A stretch of DNA of 64,000 nucleotides. It comes from Palsa-504 sp963739615 (lineage in GTDB: Bacteria; Actinomycetota; Actinomycetes; Streptosporangiales; Streptosporangiaceae). The notes beneath the pieces were generated by a model that was not told where the DNA came from, did not search any database, and worked only from the letters and a program-made list of their open reading frames with translations. The translations under genes were made by a program, and so were the position numbers. This document shows, piece by piece, positions 17,059-26,046 of this stretch; positions within the stretch are counted from its first letter, which is position 1; each line of letters starts with the position of its first letter. The DNA is taken from NCBI GenBank assembly GCA_963739615.1, contig CAVUBD010000030.1, forward strand, positions 62,001 through 126,000, in the 5' to 3' direction.

Positions 17059-18297
17059 ATGCACCGTGCTCGATCACACCAGCGTTCACTTATATGGCTC
17101 GGCCGGGGCGCCTTGGCGTCGCTGGCGGGTCTGATCGCATTCGGGGTTTCGCCCGCGCTGCCTGCTCTGGCGGGCACCTGGTCGGCACCGGTCCAGCTGC
17201 CGGGACCGTGCGGCAGTTCGGTGGCAGTGAACCAGGCCGGCGCCATGGCGGCCGGCGGGACCTTCACGGCCGCCGACGGGACCACGCACGTGGAGGTGTG
17301 CACCAGTTCGGACGGGAAGACATGGCAGGCGACGGACCTCGGCCCGGGCGGCGACGAGCCGCACGGCGGGCAGCACCCCGTCATGGCGCTGAGCCCGGAC
17401 GGACATGCGGTCGCGGTCTGGGGCAGCACCGTGGGCTGCCCGTCCGCATGCGACTACATCGTGCAGGCCGCGGTGCGGCCGCCCGGCGGCAGCTGGGGCG
17501 CGCCGGTGACCCTCACCACCGAACTCTACTTCGGCGGCGGCGGGATCGTGCTCGGCATGGACGGCTCGGGCAACGCGATCGCCGCCTGGGTCGGGAGCTA
17601 CGCCAACGCCAGCCACTACGCCGTTCTCCGGGCCGGCAGCAGCAGCTGGGGCCCGGCCCAGGAGCTATCGAACGGCAACGTCCAGGGGGCGGCGCGTAAC
17701 CTGAGCCTGGCGGTGAGCCCGGACGGGAGCGCGGTCGTGGCCTTCGCCACCAGCAGGGACGCGATCTGGGCCGCGTCCGGCACCGTCGTTGGCGGGTTCT
17801 CCGCGCCGGTCTTCGTGGCCGCGGGAGATTACCGCAACACCTCGGCTCCCAAGGCCGCGCTCGATGACGCCGGGCAGGCATCCTTGGTCTGGTCGCAAAC
17901 GACGCGCACCGAGGCGGCAACCCGGTCCCCCGCCGGGATCTGGAGCGCCGCGGTGGTGCTCGCCTCCGCGTCCTCCAGCTCGGTGGCCACCGCGATCGAC
18001 GGCGCCGGGAACGCGATCGCCGTATTCGGGTCGTCCTACTCCTGGCACCTGGCCGGCGGCAGCTGGGGCCCGGCTACGCCGCTGCCGGCCGGATCCTCCG
18101 GCGGGCTGGTCGCCGCCGATCCCGCCGGCACCGTCGTCTACGCCGACAGCGGCGGCAACGCGTTCACGTTCGCGGCCGGCGCCACCAGCTTCGGCACCGG
18201 CAGCGGATCACGCGGCAGCCTGGGCGACCTGAAGATCGTCCCCGGCCGGGCCGTGATGCTCGCCGCCGGGGCCGTGTCAGCCGAGACCGTGAACTGA
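17059..18297 (+). CDS. Secreted repeat protein, likely beta-propeller
   Basis: 412 residues. A Sec signal peptide (basic start, hydrophobic core LASLAGLIAFGVSPALPALA, cleavage near residue 38) is followed by about six repeats of a beta-strand pattern with 'SPDG.AVAVW', 'DGSGNAIAAWVG' and 'GGSWGPA' elements, as in seven-bladed propeller or sialidase-like folds. No catalytic motif is seen. It is predicted to be extracellular; the ligand is unknown. The next gene also encodes an exported Ig-like protein, so the two may form an operon for surface proteins. Confidence 0.75.
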   Translation: MHRARSHQRSLIWLGRGALASLAGLIAFGVSPALPALAGTWSAPVQLPGPCGSSVAVNQAGAMAAGGTFTAADGTTHVEVCTSSDGKTWQATDLGPGGDEPHGGQHPVMALSPDGHAVAVWGSTVGCPSACDYIVQAAVRPPGGSWGAPVTLTTELYFGGGGIVLGMDGSGNAIAAWVGSYANASHYAVLRAGSSSWGPAQELSNGNVQGAARNLSLAVSPDGSAVVAFATSRDAIWAASGTVVGGFSAPVFVAAGDYRNTSAPKAALDDAGQASLVWSQTTRTEAATRSPAGIWSAAVVLASASSSSVATAIDGAGNAIAVFGSSYSWHLAGGSWGPATPLPAGSSGGLVAADPAGTVVYADSGGNAFTFAAGATSFGTGSGSRGSLGDLKIVPGRAVMLAAGAVSAETVN

Positions 18298-18340
18298 CCG
18301 CCGGCTGCGGACCACCACGCCCCATTTCCCTGAGGAGGAC

Positions 18341-19029
18341 ATGATGAGAAAGACACTGGCCGCCGTCGCGGTGGCCGGCTCTTGCTAGCCGGCTCTCTGC
18401 TGGCTAGCATCGGGGCCGCCGCCCCGGCGCTGGCCCAGTCCCGGCCGATCACCCTGCTGTGCACGCCCGCCACCAACGGCGGCACGCTAGTCAACGGCGT
18501 CTGCGTGCTGCCCGCCGCCGCGGCCGGCCAGCCGTATGAGGCGTTCCTGCTGACCAGCAACGGCGCGGTCGACACCTTCACGATCACCAAGGGCAGCCTG
18601 CCGCCTGGCCTGTCGATGCCCGCGACCTACGGCGCGGCCGGGACCATCGCCGGCGGCACCCCGACCGCGGCGGGCACCTTCACCTTCACCGTCCACGTCA
18701 CCAAGTTCGGTACCAGCACGCCGGGCACCAACGGGACCTACAGCATCACGGTCGGCCCGGCGCCGCCGCTGGCGATCACCTTCCCCGGCACCTGCTGCAA
18801 CGCCGGGACGGCCGGCTCGTCCTACTTCCAGAACTTCTTCACCTCGGGCGGGGTGGGCCCGTTCACCTGGACGGTGGCCGCCGGCCAGCTCCCGCCCGGC
18901 GTGGTCCTGACCAGTGGCCACCTGGGCGGCACCCCGACGGCAGCCGGCCCGTACACGTTCACCATCAAGGCCACCGACAGCGCCGGGGACCAGGCCAGCG
19001 AACCAGGCAGCATCACCATCTCGCCCTGA
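18341..19029 (+). pseudogene. Exported protein with two putative Ig (He_PIG) domains, signal peptide frameshifted
   Basis: GAGGAGG precedes ATG 18341, which starts MMRKTLAAVAVAGS and then meets a TAG. Shifting frame at about 18381 gives LLAGSLLASIGAAAPALAQS, completing an obvious signal peptide, and the mature protein runs to 19029. The mature part has two He_PIG-like Ig folds (SLPPGLSMPATYG with AGTFTFTVHV, and QLPPGVVLTSGHLGG with GPYTFTIKA). One base appears to be missing inside the signal sequence. A TTG at 18382 could start a shortened product lacking the basic N-terminus. Either a null allele or a sequencing slip. Confidence 0.7.
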
Positions 19030-19156
19030 TACGGGTGCGGCGCGCCTCTATAGGGGCTTGCGGTTCACCTCATGGTGGGACTCGGTACGTCGGTATGGGT
19101 GCACATCCCGGTCGGCCACGACCAGCAAGCCGCATCGACCGGCCGGGAGCGGATCG

Positions 19157-19445
19157 ATGCCTGAACCGCTGCGGATCGTCATGGCCGACGACAACTACCT
19201 GGTGCGGGAGGGCGCGCGGCGGCTGCTCGAGGATTCCGGCGACGTCGTCGTGGCGGCCGCCGTCGGGTCCGCGCCGGAACTGCTCGATGCCGTCGAGCGA
19301 CTGCGGCCAGTGGCGGTGCTAACCGACATCCGGATGCCGGCTAGCTCACGTGGCTCGGTGGGAAAGCCCAGCATGGAGGGCATCGACGCGGCGCACGCGA
19401 TCAGATCGGCGTACCCCCGCACCGGCGTCGTGGTCCTCTCCCAGC
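19157..19445 (+). pseudogene. NarL/FixJ response regulator, receiver domain only and truncated
   Basis: From ATG 19157 the receiver domain reads LRIVMADDNYLVREGARRLL with the acidic pair, AVLTDIRMPA with the phospho-acceptor Asp, and GVVVLSQHT. It stops there, just after the fourth beta strand. The remaining receiver and the LuxR-type DNA-binding domain are missing, and sequence of an unrelated membrane protein follows. No histidine kinase is adjacent. Confidence 0.75.
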
Positions 19446-19781
19446 ACACTGCTCGGCGCCCCCCGCCTGCCCGACTGGTACCTGGGCGTCCAGCACTGGG
19501 CTGACGGCCTCGGCACGGCGTACTTCGCCCTGCTTGCGCCGATCGCGATGGGCTGCATCGCGGTGGCGATCCTGCGTACCCGCGCGCTACCCAGGTGGAC
19601 CGGGTACATCTTCCTGATCGCGACGGCCCTGCTGCTGGGCCAGTACGCCGTATTCCGCGGCGCGTTGCCGTTCCCGCAGTTTCTCGCGTTCATTGCCGTC
19701 GGCATCGCGGCCCTGGTCCACCGGACGCCGGCCGTAACGTTGCCCCGCCGCGAGCCCGCCGATCTGGCTGCCAGCGACTGA
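19446..19781 (+). pseudogene. C-terminal fragment of a multi-pass membrane protein
   Basis: In the frame ending at 19781 the sequence LPDWYLGVQHWADGLGTAYF continues into at least three hydrophobic helices (FALLAPIAMGCIAVAILRT, YIFLIATALLLGQYAVF, FLAFIAVGIAALV) and a charged tail. The N-terminal half is missing; the fragment is joined directly to the receiver-domain remnant by a deletion. It resembles the C-terminus of DUF4386-like integral membrane proteins, but that is tentative. Confidence 0.5.
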
Positions 19782-19892
19782 TTTGACGGTCGGGCTTCTA
19801 CCGACTATCTGGTCACCGTGTCCCGGGTGGGCTACTGTTTCAGCCTGCACCAGGCATCTACCGTGCCAGAGAACCGCAAATCGGAGGGGTAC

Positions 19893-20552
19893 ATGACGCT
19901 CGCGCTCGGGGACACCGCGCCTGACTTTACTGCTGACACGACTGAGGGGCCGATCAGCTTCCACGAGTGGATAGGTGACTCGTGGGCGGTCCTGTTCTCG
20001 CACCCGAAGGACTTCACTCCCATATGCACGACCGAGCTGGGCTACATGGCGAAGATCAAGCCCGAGTTCGACGAGCGGAATGTGAAGATCATCGGGCTCT
20101 CGGTCGACCAGACCGCGAACCACGAGAAATGGGCCGGCGACATCGAGGAGACGCAGGGATACGCGCCCAACTACCCCATCATCGGGGATAGCGATTTCAA
20201 CGTCTCGAAGCTGTACGGGATGTTGCCGGCCAGTACCACGGGCGACCCGGCTACGCGGACACCAGCTGACAACCAGACCGTTCGCAACGTCTTCGTCATC
20301 TGCCCGGACAAGAAAGTCAAGCTGATCCTGGTCTACCCGATGACGACGGGCCGCAATTTCGACGAGGTGCTGCGGGTCATCGACTCGCTCCAGCTGACGG
20401 CCAAGCACCGGGTCGCCACGCCGGTCAACTGGCAGCCAGGTCAGGAGGTGATCATCGCCGGCTCGGTCTCCGACGACGAGGCGAAGACGCTCTACCCGCA
20501 GGGATGGGAGGCGCCCCGGCCTTACATCCGCATCGTGCCCCAGCCAAGCTGA
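19893..20552 (+). CDS. 1-Cys peroxiredoxin (Prx6 family)
   Basis: 219 residues from ATG 19893, preceded by CGGAGGGG. PKDFTPICTTELG holds the PxxxTxxC active site with peroxidatic Cys45; the long C-terminal domain (VNWQPGQEVIIAGSVSDDEA and YPQGWEAPRPYIR) is diagnostic of the Prx6 class. It reduces hydrogen peroxide and organic peroxides in the cytoplasm. Pro is replaced by Ile just before Cys (usually TPVC), a conservative change. Appears intact and separately transcribed. Confidence 0.92.
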   Translation: MTLALGDTAPDFTADTTEGPISFHEWIGDSWAVLFSHPKDFTPICTTELGYMAKIKPEFDERNVKIIGLSVDQTANHEKWAGDIEETQGYAPNYPIIGDSDFNVSKLYGMLPASTTGDPATRTPADNQTVRNVFVICPDKKVKLILVYPMTTGRNFDEVLRVIDSLQLTAKHRVATPVNWQPGQEVIIAGSVSDDEAKTLYPQGWEAPRPYIRIVPQPS

Positions 20553-20738
20553 GGGTAAGAGGCGACCAGGTCCGCCATCTCCGCGGCGGCGACGCCGACG
20601 GTAACGGGTTCCCGCACAGCGGGAATCACGGGTGAGTTGCTCGTTGTAGGGCGTGAGGGGAGCTTCCGGCGAGGGTAGCGGATTCTCTGGGGTTCTCGTG
20701 AAGTTCATGGTGGCCGCGGCGTTGGGGATTGGCGCGGT

Positions 20739-21275
20739 ATGTGCCGCGGTCGCCTCGTACTCGTCGGGAACCTGCTGATCAGCTCGCCCTTCACCTGGAC
20801 AACCTCCGCACCGGGGCGGTCATGTGGCGGCTCGGCGGGCAAGCACAGCACGTTCGCCATCGAGGCCGCTCCCGGCCAGAAGCTGGACAGTGCCGGTGAG
20901 ATCTTCGCGTTCCAGCAGGACCCCGAGGCCATCGGCGGCAGCGAGTACACGGTCTTCGACGACGAGTCCGATGGGCGGACGAGCCTCTTCTCGCCCAGCC
21001 GCGCGGTCACGATCAAGCTGGATCTGGCCACCGACACGGCGACCCTGATCAAGTCCGCGGACCAGTCGGAGGGCCTAGTGGCGGGCGCGACAGGCAGCGC
21101 GCAGACCACAAAGAACGGCGACCTGTTCGTCAGCTGGGGCGGGCTGTCGTATTTCTCCGAGTTCAGCCCGTCCGGGAAGCTGCCGTTCAATGCCAAGCTC
21201 CCCAACCGCGTCGGCACCTACCGCGCCTGCCGGCTGCCCTGGAATCCAGGCAGCCGAACGCGAAAGTTCCGCTAG
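20739..21275 (+). pseudogene. Arylsulfotransferase-like (ASST) protein, 3' fragment with frame changes
   Basis: GNLLISSPFTWTT, then in another frame HLDNLRTGAVMWRLGG, then back with GKHSTFAIE, FAFQQDPEAI, TVFDDES, NGDLFVSWGGLSYFSEFSPS and YRACRLPW. These are the conserved steps of the ASST beta-propeller family (usually N.LLIS.R.T.TVYK..., WRLGGK.S.F, FQHDA, FVGWG..PYFSEF). The N-terminal half is absent and the frame changes twice within about 60 bases. Family members are often exported. Confidence 0.65.
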
Positions 21276-21427
21276 GCCGCGCTGGCGTATGTTGAAGGCC
21301 GGGCGCCAGCGGGCGCCCGGCTGAACACTTCGCATGTGTCCTTCTGGGCGGTTCCCGCTCGTCGTCTGGTTGTAGGCGGCGCGCGAACAAGCGATCATCT
21401 GTTTCGTCTACGGGAAGCGAGGCTGAG

Positions 21428-22153
21428 ATGAAATACCTGCTTTTCATCGGGGCTGGCGGCCGGCCGGCAGCGGTGGACTTGACGGTCATGCAGCGCGAGT
21501 GCTCCGGCTGGGTCGAGGAGATGGATGGCCGCGGCGTGCGGCTGCTCGGACGGGAGCTTGAGCCCCCGGAGACGGCGGCGACGGTGCGCGTGCGCGACGG
21601 CGAGACGCTGGTGACCGACGGCCCGTTCGCGGAGACCAAGGAGTTCATCGCAGGCTTCGACCTGCTCGAATGCGCCGACCTCGATGAGGCGATTGAGGTG
21701 GCGGTCAAGCACCCGTCGTCCTGGTTCCAAGCGATCGAGATCCGGCCGTTCATGGACGGGCTGTGGCTGGGTGAGGAGGCGTCCGCGTTCGCACGCGGCG
21801 AGGACGGCGCCGCCCGCCCGTACCTGCTGATCATGTGGATGGGCGGAACGCCGGCCGCGCCTTTCGACGATCAGGCAGTGATGGAGGAGGGCGAAGCCTG
21901 GCGGGAGGACCTGGAGGCACGCGGCCTCCAGGTCCTGGGGAACGCGCTGGAAGGCACGGACACGGCCACGACCGTCCGTGTCCGCGGCGGGGAGATGCTG
22001 CTCAGCGACGGGCCGTTCATCGAGACCAAGGAGTTCGTCGCCGGTATCGACGTCGTCAGCTGCGCTGACCGGCAGCAGGCGATTCAGCTCGCGGCCGCGC
22101 ATCCGATCGCCCGATACCACGCGATTGAGGTGCGCCCGTTCTTGAGCGAATGA
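21428..22153 (+). CDS. Tandem YCII/DGPF-domain protein
   Basis: 241 residues made of two YCII-related domains in a row: MKYLLFIGAG...VTDGPFAETKEFIAGFDLLE and YLLIMWMGGT...LSDGPFIETKEFVAGIDVVS. The DGPF.ETKE motif is the hallmark. The fold is a ferredoxin-like dimer with a His/Asp site; the tandem form makes a pseudo-dimer. Single-domain forms usually sit beside an ECF sigma factor, which is absent here. GAAGCGAGGCTGAG precedes ATG 21428. The stop overlaps the next remnant. Confidence 0.85.
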   Translation: MKYLLFIGAGGRPAAVDLTVMQRECSGWVEEMDGRGVRLLGRELEPPETAATVRVRDGETLVTDGPFAETKEFIAGFDLLECADLDEAIEVAVKHPSSWFQAIEIRPFMDGLWLGEEASAFARGEDGAARPYLLIMWMGGTPAAPFDDQAVMEEGEAWREDLEARGLQVLGNALEGTDTATTVRVRGGEMLLSDGPFIETKEFVAGIDVVSCADRQQAIQLAAAHPIARYHAIEVRPFLSE

Positions 22154-22590
22154 CCACGCCCACCGTTCAGCGCGCACTCGGCGGATACTGCCATGGCCTT
22201 AACGCCGGCCATGTTCCTCGTTCCCGGTGCAGGCTTTCTACCCCGTACCTGCGCGTGCTGGACCATCCGGAGATCTACGTTGCCGGCGACCTCGCCTCGG
22301 TGACCGATCCGCGCACCGGGCACGTGCTGCCCCCGCTGGCGCAGGGGGCGCTGGAAGAGGGCGAGACGGTGACCCGCAACCTGGACGCGGAGCTCAAGGG
22401 CAGGCCGCTAGAGGCATTCACCTTCCACGACAAGGGGTTCGTCGTCTCGGTCGGGACCCGCCGCGGGGTCGCCGACATCGCCGGCATCACCAGCGGCGGG
22501 CGGCTGGCCCACCTGCTCAAAGACGCCATCGAGTGGGAGTACCGCCAGTCCGTCAGGCACCTGCGCGGCTGGGACCCAGTAGCCGTGTGA
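22150..22590 (+). pseudogene. Type II NADH dehydrogenase-like flavoprotein, C-terminal fragment
   Basis: From about 22237 the frame reads YLRVLDHPEIYVAGDLASVT then TGHVLPPLAQGALEEGETVT, FTFHDKGFVVSVGTRRGVA, and RLAHLLKDAIEWEYRQSVRH. These are the second half of NDH-2-like pyridine nucleotide-disulfide oxidoreductases (GD motif with FAD contact, and the C-terminal membrane-associating helices). The N-terminal Rossmann domain is lost. The frame opens with an ATG overlapping the YCII stop, but residues before 22237 are not homologous. Confidence 0.75.
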
Positions 22591-22625
22591 CCGCTGGCTC
22601 GTCATCGAAAAGTGATACCACCGCT

Positions 22626-22660
22626 CGTTCGGTAGAAAAGAATTTCAATTAGTCCGAACG
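22626..22660. repeat. Inverted repeat CGTTCGG / CCGAACG
   Basis: CGTTCGG at 22626-22632 pairs with CCGAACG at 22654-22660 around a 21-base AT-rich loop. It lies downstream of the NDH-2 fragment and upstream of the gene at 22785, so it could be a terminator or an operator. Confidence 0.45.
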
Positions 22661-22784
22661 GGCATGGGTGTTACGATCTGCGCTCAGTATGGGCGGTGCC
22701 TCGGGCGGTCGCCGGACGTTAAGGTGTCCGGTGGCGTTCTGTATTGCGTTTCCGCGTCGGCGCGGGTCGGTACGATCAGGTGTC

Positions 22785-23540
22785 ATGCCGCAGAACCGGA
22801 TGAACCGGGAAGAGTTCTTCGCCAAGCTCGCGCCGCTGGACGCCGATCAGCGCGGCAAGATCCTGTGGAACCTGTACTGGCGCGGCACGGCGGCGGCGCG
22901 GGAGCGGATCGAGGGAGAACTGGACCCGCCGGAGCGGGAGCGGCGCAAGCAGGATGCCGCCATACCGGCGGATCCGGCGCTCGTGCTCGCGGAGGTCTCC
23001 GAGTTCGTGGAGCTGGCCAGGTCAGGTGCGTACATCGCCGGTGACCGCCGGGTATCACGTACCGAGCGGACGAAATGGCGGGTGACGTTCCGGCAGCTCG
23101 CCACGGATGCTCAGCTGGCGCTGCACGCTGAGGACACCGCTCCGGGTGAGCGGGCCATGGAGCTGATGATCGACCTCGCCCGGCACGCCGAGGGCAGCTT
23201 CCGGTCCGAGGATCCGCTGGAGGCGGCGAAGTTCGTGCTTTCCCATGCTGTCTCGGCACTGTGGGAGACGGTACTCGCGGAGCACGGCTTCGCCTGCTTC
23301 GCCGAACGGGCCGCACCGCAGCTGATCCGGTGGGAGTCGGCGTACGGCTGGAGTAATGGCACGGGAGCCTGCAAGGTTGCCGAGCGGGAGATCGCGCTAG
23401 CTGACGTGCTCGCGCCGATGCTGACCACGCCGGATATGTGGACCGGGTTCGCCGACGCGTACCTTGCCGAGCTGGACCGGATCGCAGCCGCCGAACGGCC
23501 GGCCAGGCCGCCGGGCGGGCAGGGCCATGAGCTCCTCTAG
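22785..23540 (+). CDS. Hypothetical protein, 251 residues
   Basis: Start ATG 22785 (MPQNRMNREEFFAKLAPLDA); the frame is open back to 22668 but without support. The protein is cytoplasmic, alpha-helical and acidic, with no motif I recognise. Its stop overlaps the start of the next gene (ATG 23527), so the two form a translationally coupled pair. The function is not deducible. Confidence 0.6.
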   Translation: MPQNRMNREEFFAKLAPLDADQRGKILWNLYWRGTAAARERIEGELDPPERERRKQDAAIPADPALVLAEVSEFVELARSGAYIAGDRRVSRTERTKWRVTFRQLATDAQLALHAEDTAPGERAMELMIDLARHAEGSFRSEDPLEAAKFVLSHAVSALWETVLAEHGFACFAERAAPQLIRWESAYGWSNGTGACKVAEREIALADVLAPMLTTPDMWTGFADAYLAELDRIAAAERPARPPGGQGHELL

Positions 23541-23895
23541 CCCGCAGTGGAAACGGAGCGAGCGGATGACGAATCTCGCGCGGTGGAACACGCTGCTGTC
23601 CGGCTATATCGATGAGGAGCGCGCTGATCGGCTGGCGGACCATCCGGCGTTCGAGGGCCCCGACGCCGATTTCATGCGGGCGCGGGCCGCACGGCGACGC
23701 GGAGACATCGCTGCGGCGCGCAAACTGATCGGAACGTGCCTGGAGAGGCTGCCGGGGAGGCAGGAGTTTGCCGAGTTCGCGGAGGAAGTCGGCGCGGCCC
23801 TGCCGCCGCGGGCCAGGGAAATGCGTGCCGAACGTGCGGCGGTCCAGGTCCAGCTCGCGCGGGCGTATCAGGGCGGGCGAGTTTCCTCAGACTGA
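23527..23895 (+). CDS. Hypothetical protein coupled to the preceding gene
   Basis: About 122 residues from ATG 23527, overlapping the previous stop by 14 bases; ATG 23566 (MTNLARWNTLLSGYIDEERA) with GGAGCG upstream is a good alternative. Helical, with a TPR-like stretch (FMRARAARRRGDIAAARKLI and CLERLPGRQEF). The 3' end overlaps the convergent oxygenase gene by 28 bases. Function unknown. Confidence 0.5.
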   Translation: MSSSSPQWKRSERMTNLARWNTLLSGYIDEERADRLADHPAFEGPDADFMRARAARRRGDIAAARKLIGTCLERLPGRQEFAEFAEEVGAALPPRAREMRAERAAVQVQLARAYQGGRVSSD

Positions 23896-24554
23896 TCCCG
23901 CTGCCGCATTGGCAGCGGCCGGGTCGAAGTGCGCGGGGCCGTAGTCCCGGCCGGCGAGCTGGCCCGGCTGGGGAAGAAGCGCTGCAGCATGCCCGGCCCG
24001 TGCGGAACGAACCGCAGGTCCATGCTCACCCTTGTCTGGCTGGAGGTGTTCTCGACCGTTCCGTGCGACAGCAGTCCGCCATCGAACAGCAGCATCTGAC
24101 CGTACTCCACCGGTACCGGCGTGTAGTCGCCGCAGCCGTAGTCGGATTCGACCCACAGGGTGTTCGCCGTGCAGGTGCTCGTGAAGGGCAGCCAGATGTT
24201 GATCTGGTCGTCGCGCCCGGTCACCTGCTCGTCGGTGTGCCACGCGCTCGCGCTGGGGCTTCCGGCCAGGTGCACCCGGAACTGCGGACGGCGGGAGTAG
24301 GACAGCCGCACCCCGAACAGCGGTACCACGACGGTGCATACCAGCGCATCGTAGTAGGAGAAGAACTGCGTCATCTCCAGGCGGAGCAGCAGTTCCCGGC
24401 GCAGCCGAACGTTGTCGGCGTACCTGGGCGGCTGGCTCAGGTCGCGCCGCTGCTCATGCAGCGCGCTCAGATCCTCGACCTGGAGGGCCTTGGCGGCCAA
24501 GGATGCGAACGGGAAGCAGTCGGTGTCGTAGCCGAGCAGCCGTGCGTCGTTCAT
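23868..24554 (-). CDS. Phytanoyl-CoA dioxygenase-like 2OG-Fe(II) oxygenase
   Basis: 228 residues from ATG 24554 (MNDARLLGYDTDCFPF). The metal site is visible: AWHTDEQVTG gives the His-x-Asp pair, and LLSHGTVENT the distal His; the Arg in SSQTRVSMDLRFVP would hold 2-oxoglutarate. The pattern recalls StrG-like enzymes of aminoglycoside clusters. It hydroxylates an unknown small molecule. No biosynthetic cluster surrounds it. The C-terminal 30 residues overlap the convergent gene and look non-conserved. Confidence 0.75.
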   Translation of the reverse strand: MNDARLLGYDTDCFPFASLAAKALQVEDLSALHEQRRDLSQPPRYADNVRLRRELLLRLEMTQFFSYYDALVCTVVVPLFGVRLSYSRRPQFRVHLAGSPSASAWHTDEQVTGRDDQINIWLPFTSTCTANTLWVESDYGCGDYTPVPVEYGQMLLFDGGLLSHGTVENTSSQTRVSMDLRFVPHGPGMLQRFFPSRASSPAGTTAPRTSTRPLPMRQRDQSEETRPP

Positions 24555-24627
24555 CGCGCCTGACCCCGCGGCCGGCCATGGGGGCGGCAACGGGGTCAGG
24601 GCGGAAGCGCACATCCGCGGTCGCCGG

Positions 24628-25871
24628 TCAGCTCGCTGTGACGGCGAAGAAGTGCAGGTTCGAGTTGACCGGCATGGTCACGGACTTGATGTCCTTGCCG
24701 CCGTGAGCGGGATGGATGCGGCGTACAGGTACGCCCGCAGCGGGTTGGCCTGCTTGCCGCCTCTGTAGTTCCGGTACGCGGTCGTGGTCACGAGCGTGCT
24801 GCCGCTGGCGGCCGCGCCAGCGCACCAGTCGGCGTACGTGATCTTCCCCGCTGAGGTCGAGCCGTCGGTGTAGGTGATGGTGATCGTGCCGCCCTGCGTG
24901 CCGAAGGTGCCGGAGCCGAGGAACGACAGCGTGCTCCCCTGGCCACTGAGCTGGATGACCTGCCCGGCCGCCGTGACCGTGTCGTGCTGGCCGGACGCCA
25001 CGTCGGGCCAGATGAAGGTGGTCCCGCCGGAGGTGACCGTCCCACCCGGCCTGACCGCGGCCGCGGCCAGGGCCTCGGCGGAGTAGCTGTATCCGGCCCC
25101 GTCGTAGTTGCCGGGGCTGGGGGTGGCGTCGTCGGTCACGCCGACGGTGTTGAACGCCGACACCCATCCGCTGGTGGCGCTGTTCAGGGCGTTGAGGATG
25201 ACCGAGGCGCCGACCTTCACCGGCAGCGTCTTGCTCTGGTACTGGTAAGTCTCCATGAACGGGTAAATGGTCGACGGCGCCATCGAGGCGACCTGTGCGA
25301 TCAGGGTGTCGCTGGCCGACTTGGGCCAGTTCCAGGTGGCGAGAGCAGCGTCGGCCGCCTGGTTGGGCGCGATGAGGATCTGCATCAGCAGCAGTTTCTG
25401 GTCGCTGGTCGTCGGGTTCTGGGCCTTCACGAACGAGGCGACCGTCTGCCACGCCTGGGCGGCGGTGGTGCCGCTGGCGAAGATGTAGTTGAGCAAGACC
25501 GCGAAGCCCTGCAACTGCGTCGGGTTGATGCTGCCCGCATGCGGGTCGGCCGACTGGCTGGTCGCGGCGACCGCTTTCGCGATGTAGTGACTGCCGATAG
25601 GGCCGCTAAGGAAGCCCAGCAGCACGGCCCGGTTGGCGTTGCTGGAAAGCCAGGTGTTCAGCGAACTGACCAGGCGAGACATCCCGCCAGGGTCAGCCTC
25701 GATGTCGGTGTCGATATCAGTGTCCACGTCGACGTCCACGTCGGTCACGGTATCGACGTCGGTCACCACGTCGACGTCGACGTCGATGTCCACGTCGGTG
25801 TCGACCACGACGAGAGCGTCGATGTCCACGTCGATGTCGACGTCCACGTCCACGTCGATATCCACGTCCAC
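24628..25871 (-). pseudogene. Asp-repeat protein with C-terminal beta-sandwich domain, frameshifted near the end
   Basis: GTG 25871 starts about 57 residues that alternate Asp with Val, Ile or Thr (VDVDIDVDVDVDIDVD...). Then a helical region (from MSRLVSSLNTWLSSNANRAV, residue 64, also a possible start at 25682) and a domain reading YSYSAEALAAAAVRPGGTVT, FLGSGTFGTQGGTITITYTD. That domain is the accessory beta-sandwich often found at the C-terminus of actinobacterial glycosidases and other secreted enzymes. Near 24705 one base is missing: the frame ends at 24678, but shifted it continues GGKDIKSVTMPVNSNLHFF to a natural stop at 24628. No signal peptide or catalytic domain is seen. Confidence 0.65.
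25690..25871. repeat. Degenerate hexanucleotide repeat coding for an (X-Asp)n tract
   Basis: About 180 bases of GTCGAC / GTCCAC / GTCGAT units; on the minus strand every second codon is GAC or GAT. Unit identity is imperfect, so codons have drifted while the protein pattern is kept, which argues for selection on the peptide. Confidence 0.75.
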
Positions 25872-26046
25872 GTTAACCGGCGATATCTCGCCTCCCCCGG
25901 GGACGGGTGGCAGGGGTGGCAGCGGCGGAGGGGGGGCAGACTGCGGTCGGTGCGCGGTTGAGGCGGTCGCTGCGTAGGGACCCGAGGAATCATCACCGGC
26001 TACCCAGGCATCGGATCACGCCGCTGTGCGCCGGAAGACGGGGTTT

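Noticed and set aside
22785..23895. Naming the hypothetical pair at 22785-23895
   Set aside because: A vague resemblance to helical hypothetical families was not specific enough to assign a function.
25690..25871. Repeat tract considered as a CRISPR array or satellite
   Set aside because: Units are about 6 bases without spacers and keep an X-Asp coding pattern in one frame; no cas genes are present.
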